A stretch of 33,576 nucleotides of DNA from Oscillospiraceae bacterium (GTDB lineage: Bacteria; Bacillota; Clostridia; Oscillospirales; Acutalibacteraceae): NCBI GenBank assembly GCA_031270785.1, contig JAISWM010000022.1:1-33576 (forward strand). Reading direction: 5' to 3'. Positions 33,169-33,576 of this stretch are shown here, piece after piece (the stretch's first letter is position 1; each line of letters opens with the position of its first letter). The translations under genes and the position numbers were made by a program. Below the pieces are notes generated by a model. It searched no databases. It worked only from the letters and a program-made list of their open reading frames with translations, and was not told where the DNA came from.

Positions 33169-33199
33169 ATCGCTACCTCCACTAACGTCTGTATAAACA

Positions 33200-33248
33200 T
33201 CTTAATATAGCTGTTTCACTTGAAAAAGGGTCACATAATGATTGTTTT
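33200..33248. repeat. C-type repeat fragment
   Basis: TATAGCTGTTTCACTTGAAA followed by AAGGGTCACATAATGATTG, matching the element ends near 5451 and 6520. Only one end is present. Confidence 0.6.
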
Positions 33249-33250
33249 AA

Positions 33251-33576
33251 TCATAAAAGGCCTAATTTATTGCAAATTAATTTTCCCAATTCATATCCTC
33301 CAATTCCCCCTGCACCTGCAGCTGTAAACACACCCGCCAATTCTGGCGCGGTGGCAGTTTTGTCGTTTTTTACAGCTAAGGCCGCCAATGTTGCGCCAAA
33401 ACCGCCAACTGTGGTACCCGCAGCTGATGAGACAGCAATTATAGTCTTACGAGCAATAGATTTGACGATATTTGTTCCGCCGGAAACTTTATCTAAATCA
33501 GCTTCGCTTTCAATTTTAACGTTTCCTGATATAACTTTTTCAATGGAATTTAGTATTTTCATCAAATCGTCATCGC
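33251..33576 (-). CDS. Bacteriocin-like precursor with double-glycine leader (possibly 5' partial)
   Basis: At least 104 residues. The frame (TTG 33565, ATG 33562) continues upstream as Asp codons to the window edge and no SD is visible in the 11 bases before it, so the start probably lies outside. The leader ends DLDKVSGG, the classical site for C39-peptidase ABC exporters. The core that follows is about 74 residues, cationic at its start (TNIVKSIARK), then rich in Gly and Ala with GxxxG spacing (GTTVGGFGATLAA, AAGAGGIGGYELG), ending CNKLGLL. This resembles class II bacteriocins in composition. It has only one cysteine, so no disulphide within the chain. No immunity or C39 transporter gene is visible here. 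Confidence 0.65.
   Translation of the reverse strand, partial: DDDLMKILNSIEKVISGNVKIESEADLDKVSGGTNIVKSIARKTIIAVSSAAGTTVGGFGATLAALAVKNDKTATAPELAGVFTAAGAGGIGGYELGKLICNKLGLL

Noticed and set aside
1..33576. tRNA genes
   Set aside because: I looked for T-arm-like GGTTC(A/G)AATC patterns with matching acceptor stems in the gaps and found none that fold.

Overview
The window is a low-GC (roughly one-third G+C) stretch of a Firmicutes/Clostridia-like chromosome. Three conserved neighbourhoods support this: SRP RNA - dnaX - ybaB - recR, rlmN - prpC - prkC(PASTA), and ftsK/spoIIIE with its gamma winged helix. Starts are often TTG, with good Shine-Dalgarno (SD) sequences. Coding density is low because nearly every gap is filled with short GC-hairpin repeats. 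Essential genes lie beside orphan secreted or repetitive proteins, and some carry unusual lesions (in-frame repeat in polA, poly-A frameshift in ftsK, ATT start in rlmN). This would fit a host-associated clostridial lineage with a relaxed or reducing genome, but that is inference; the species cannot be named from this window.

Layout. 1-2303: 3' part of a PPP-type protein phosphatase with an acidic proline-rich tandem-repeat N-terminus. 2598-5306: polA. 5665-6516: putative secreted proline-rich repeat protein behind a consensus promoter. 7436-8395: prs. 8505-9062 (-): coiled-coil orphan. 10005-10949: uppP. 11190-11438: GC-richer Cdd1-like helix-hairpin-helix gene. 11742-15318: ftsK (frameshifted), MBL-fold ComEC-like hydrolase and DUF3006-like gene, tightly packed. 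16222-16345: SRP RNA. 17039-20254: dnaX, ybaB, recR, with a 0.7-kb tandem repeat splitting dnaX from ybaB. 20785-22518: ABC exporter. 22966-24804 (-): asnB. 25165-29445: rlmN, prpC, prkC. 29532-30128 (-): orphan. 30293-30781: dCMP deaminase. 31364-31867: ArAE-type membrane protein. 32203-33168 (-): zinc-binding lipoprotein. 33251 to right edge (-): bacteriocin-like double-glycine peptide.

Repeats. Four families of small non-autonomous elements can be separated. Family A (about 90 bp) has arms CAAATTAATTGATAATATC and TTTCAACTATTTTGAGACA around a GC hairpin, ends GGT...ACC, and makes 8-bp target duplications. Family B (about 110 bp) runs TATAGTAAAA...TTTTGCTATA. Family C (about 117 bp) runs TATAGCTGTT...AACAGCTATA, with variants C' and a TTTCACTTGAAA type. 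Family D (143 bp) has ends GACCTGTCCGTAAA...TTTACGGACAGGTC and makes a 5-bp duplication. They are nested in one another (A in D, D in A, A in C', A in A, D in B), so their relative ages can be read, and one C-type copy sits in frame inside polA. No transposase gene is in the window.

Functionally the core genes cover DNA replication and repair (polA, dnaX, ybaB, recR, ftsK), nucleotide supply (prs, dCMP deaminase), cell-wall lipid recycling and its Ser/Thr kinase-phosphatase signalling (uppP, prkC, prpC), translation (rlmN, SRP RNA) and asparagine synthesis. The accessory genes look secreted or antagonistic (PPP phosphatase, proline-rich protein, bacteriocin-like peptide).
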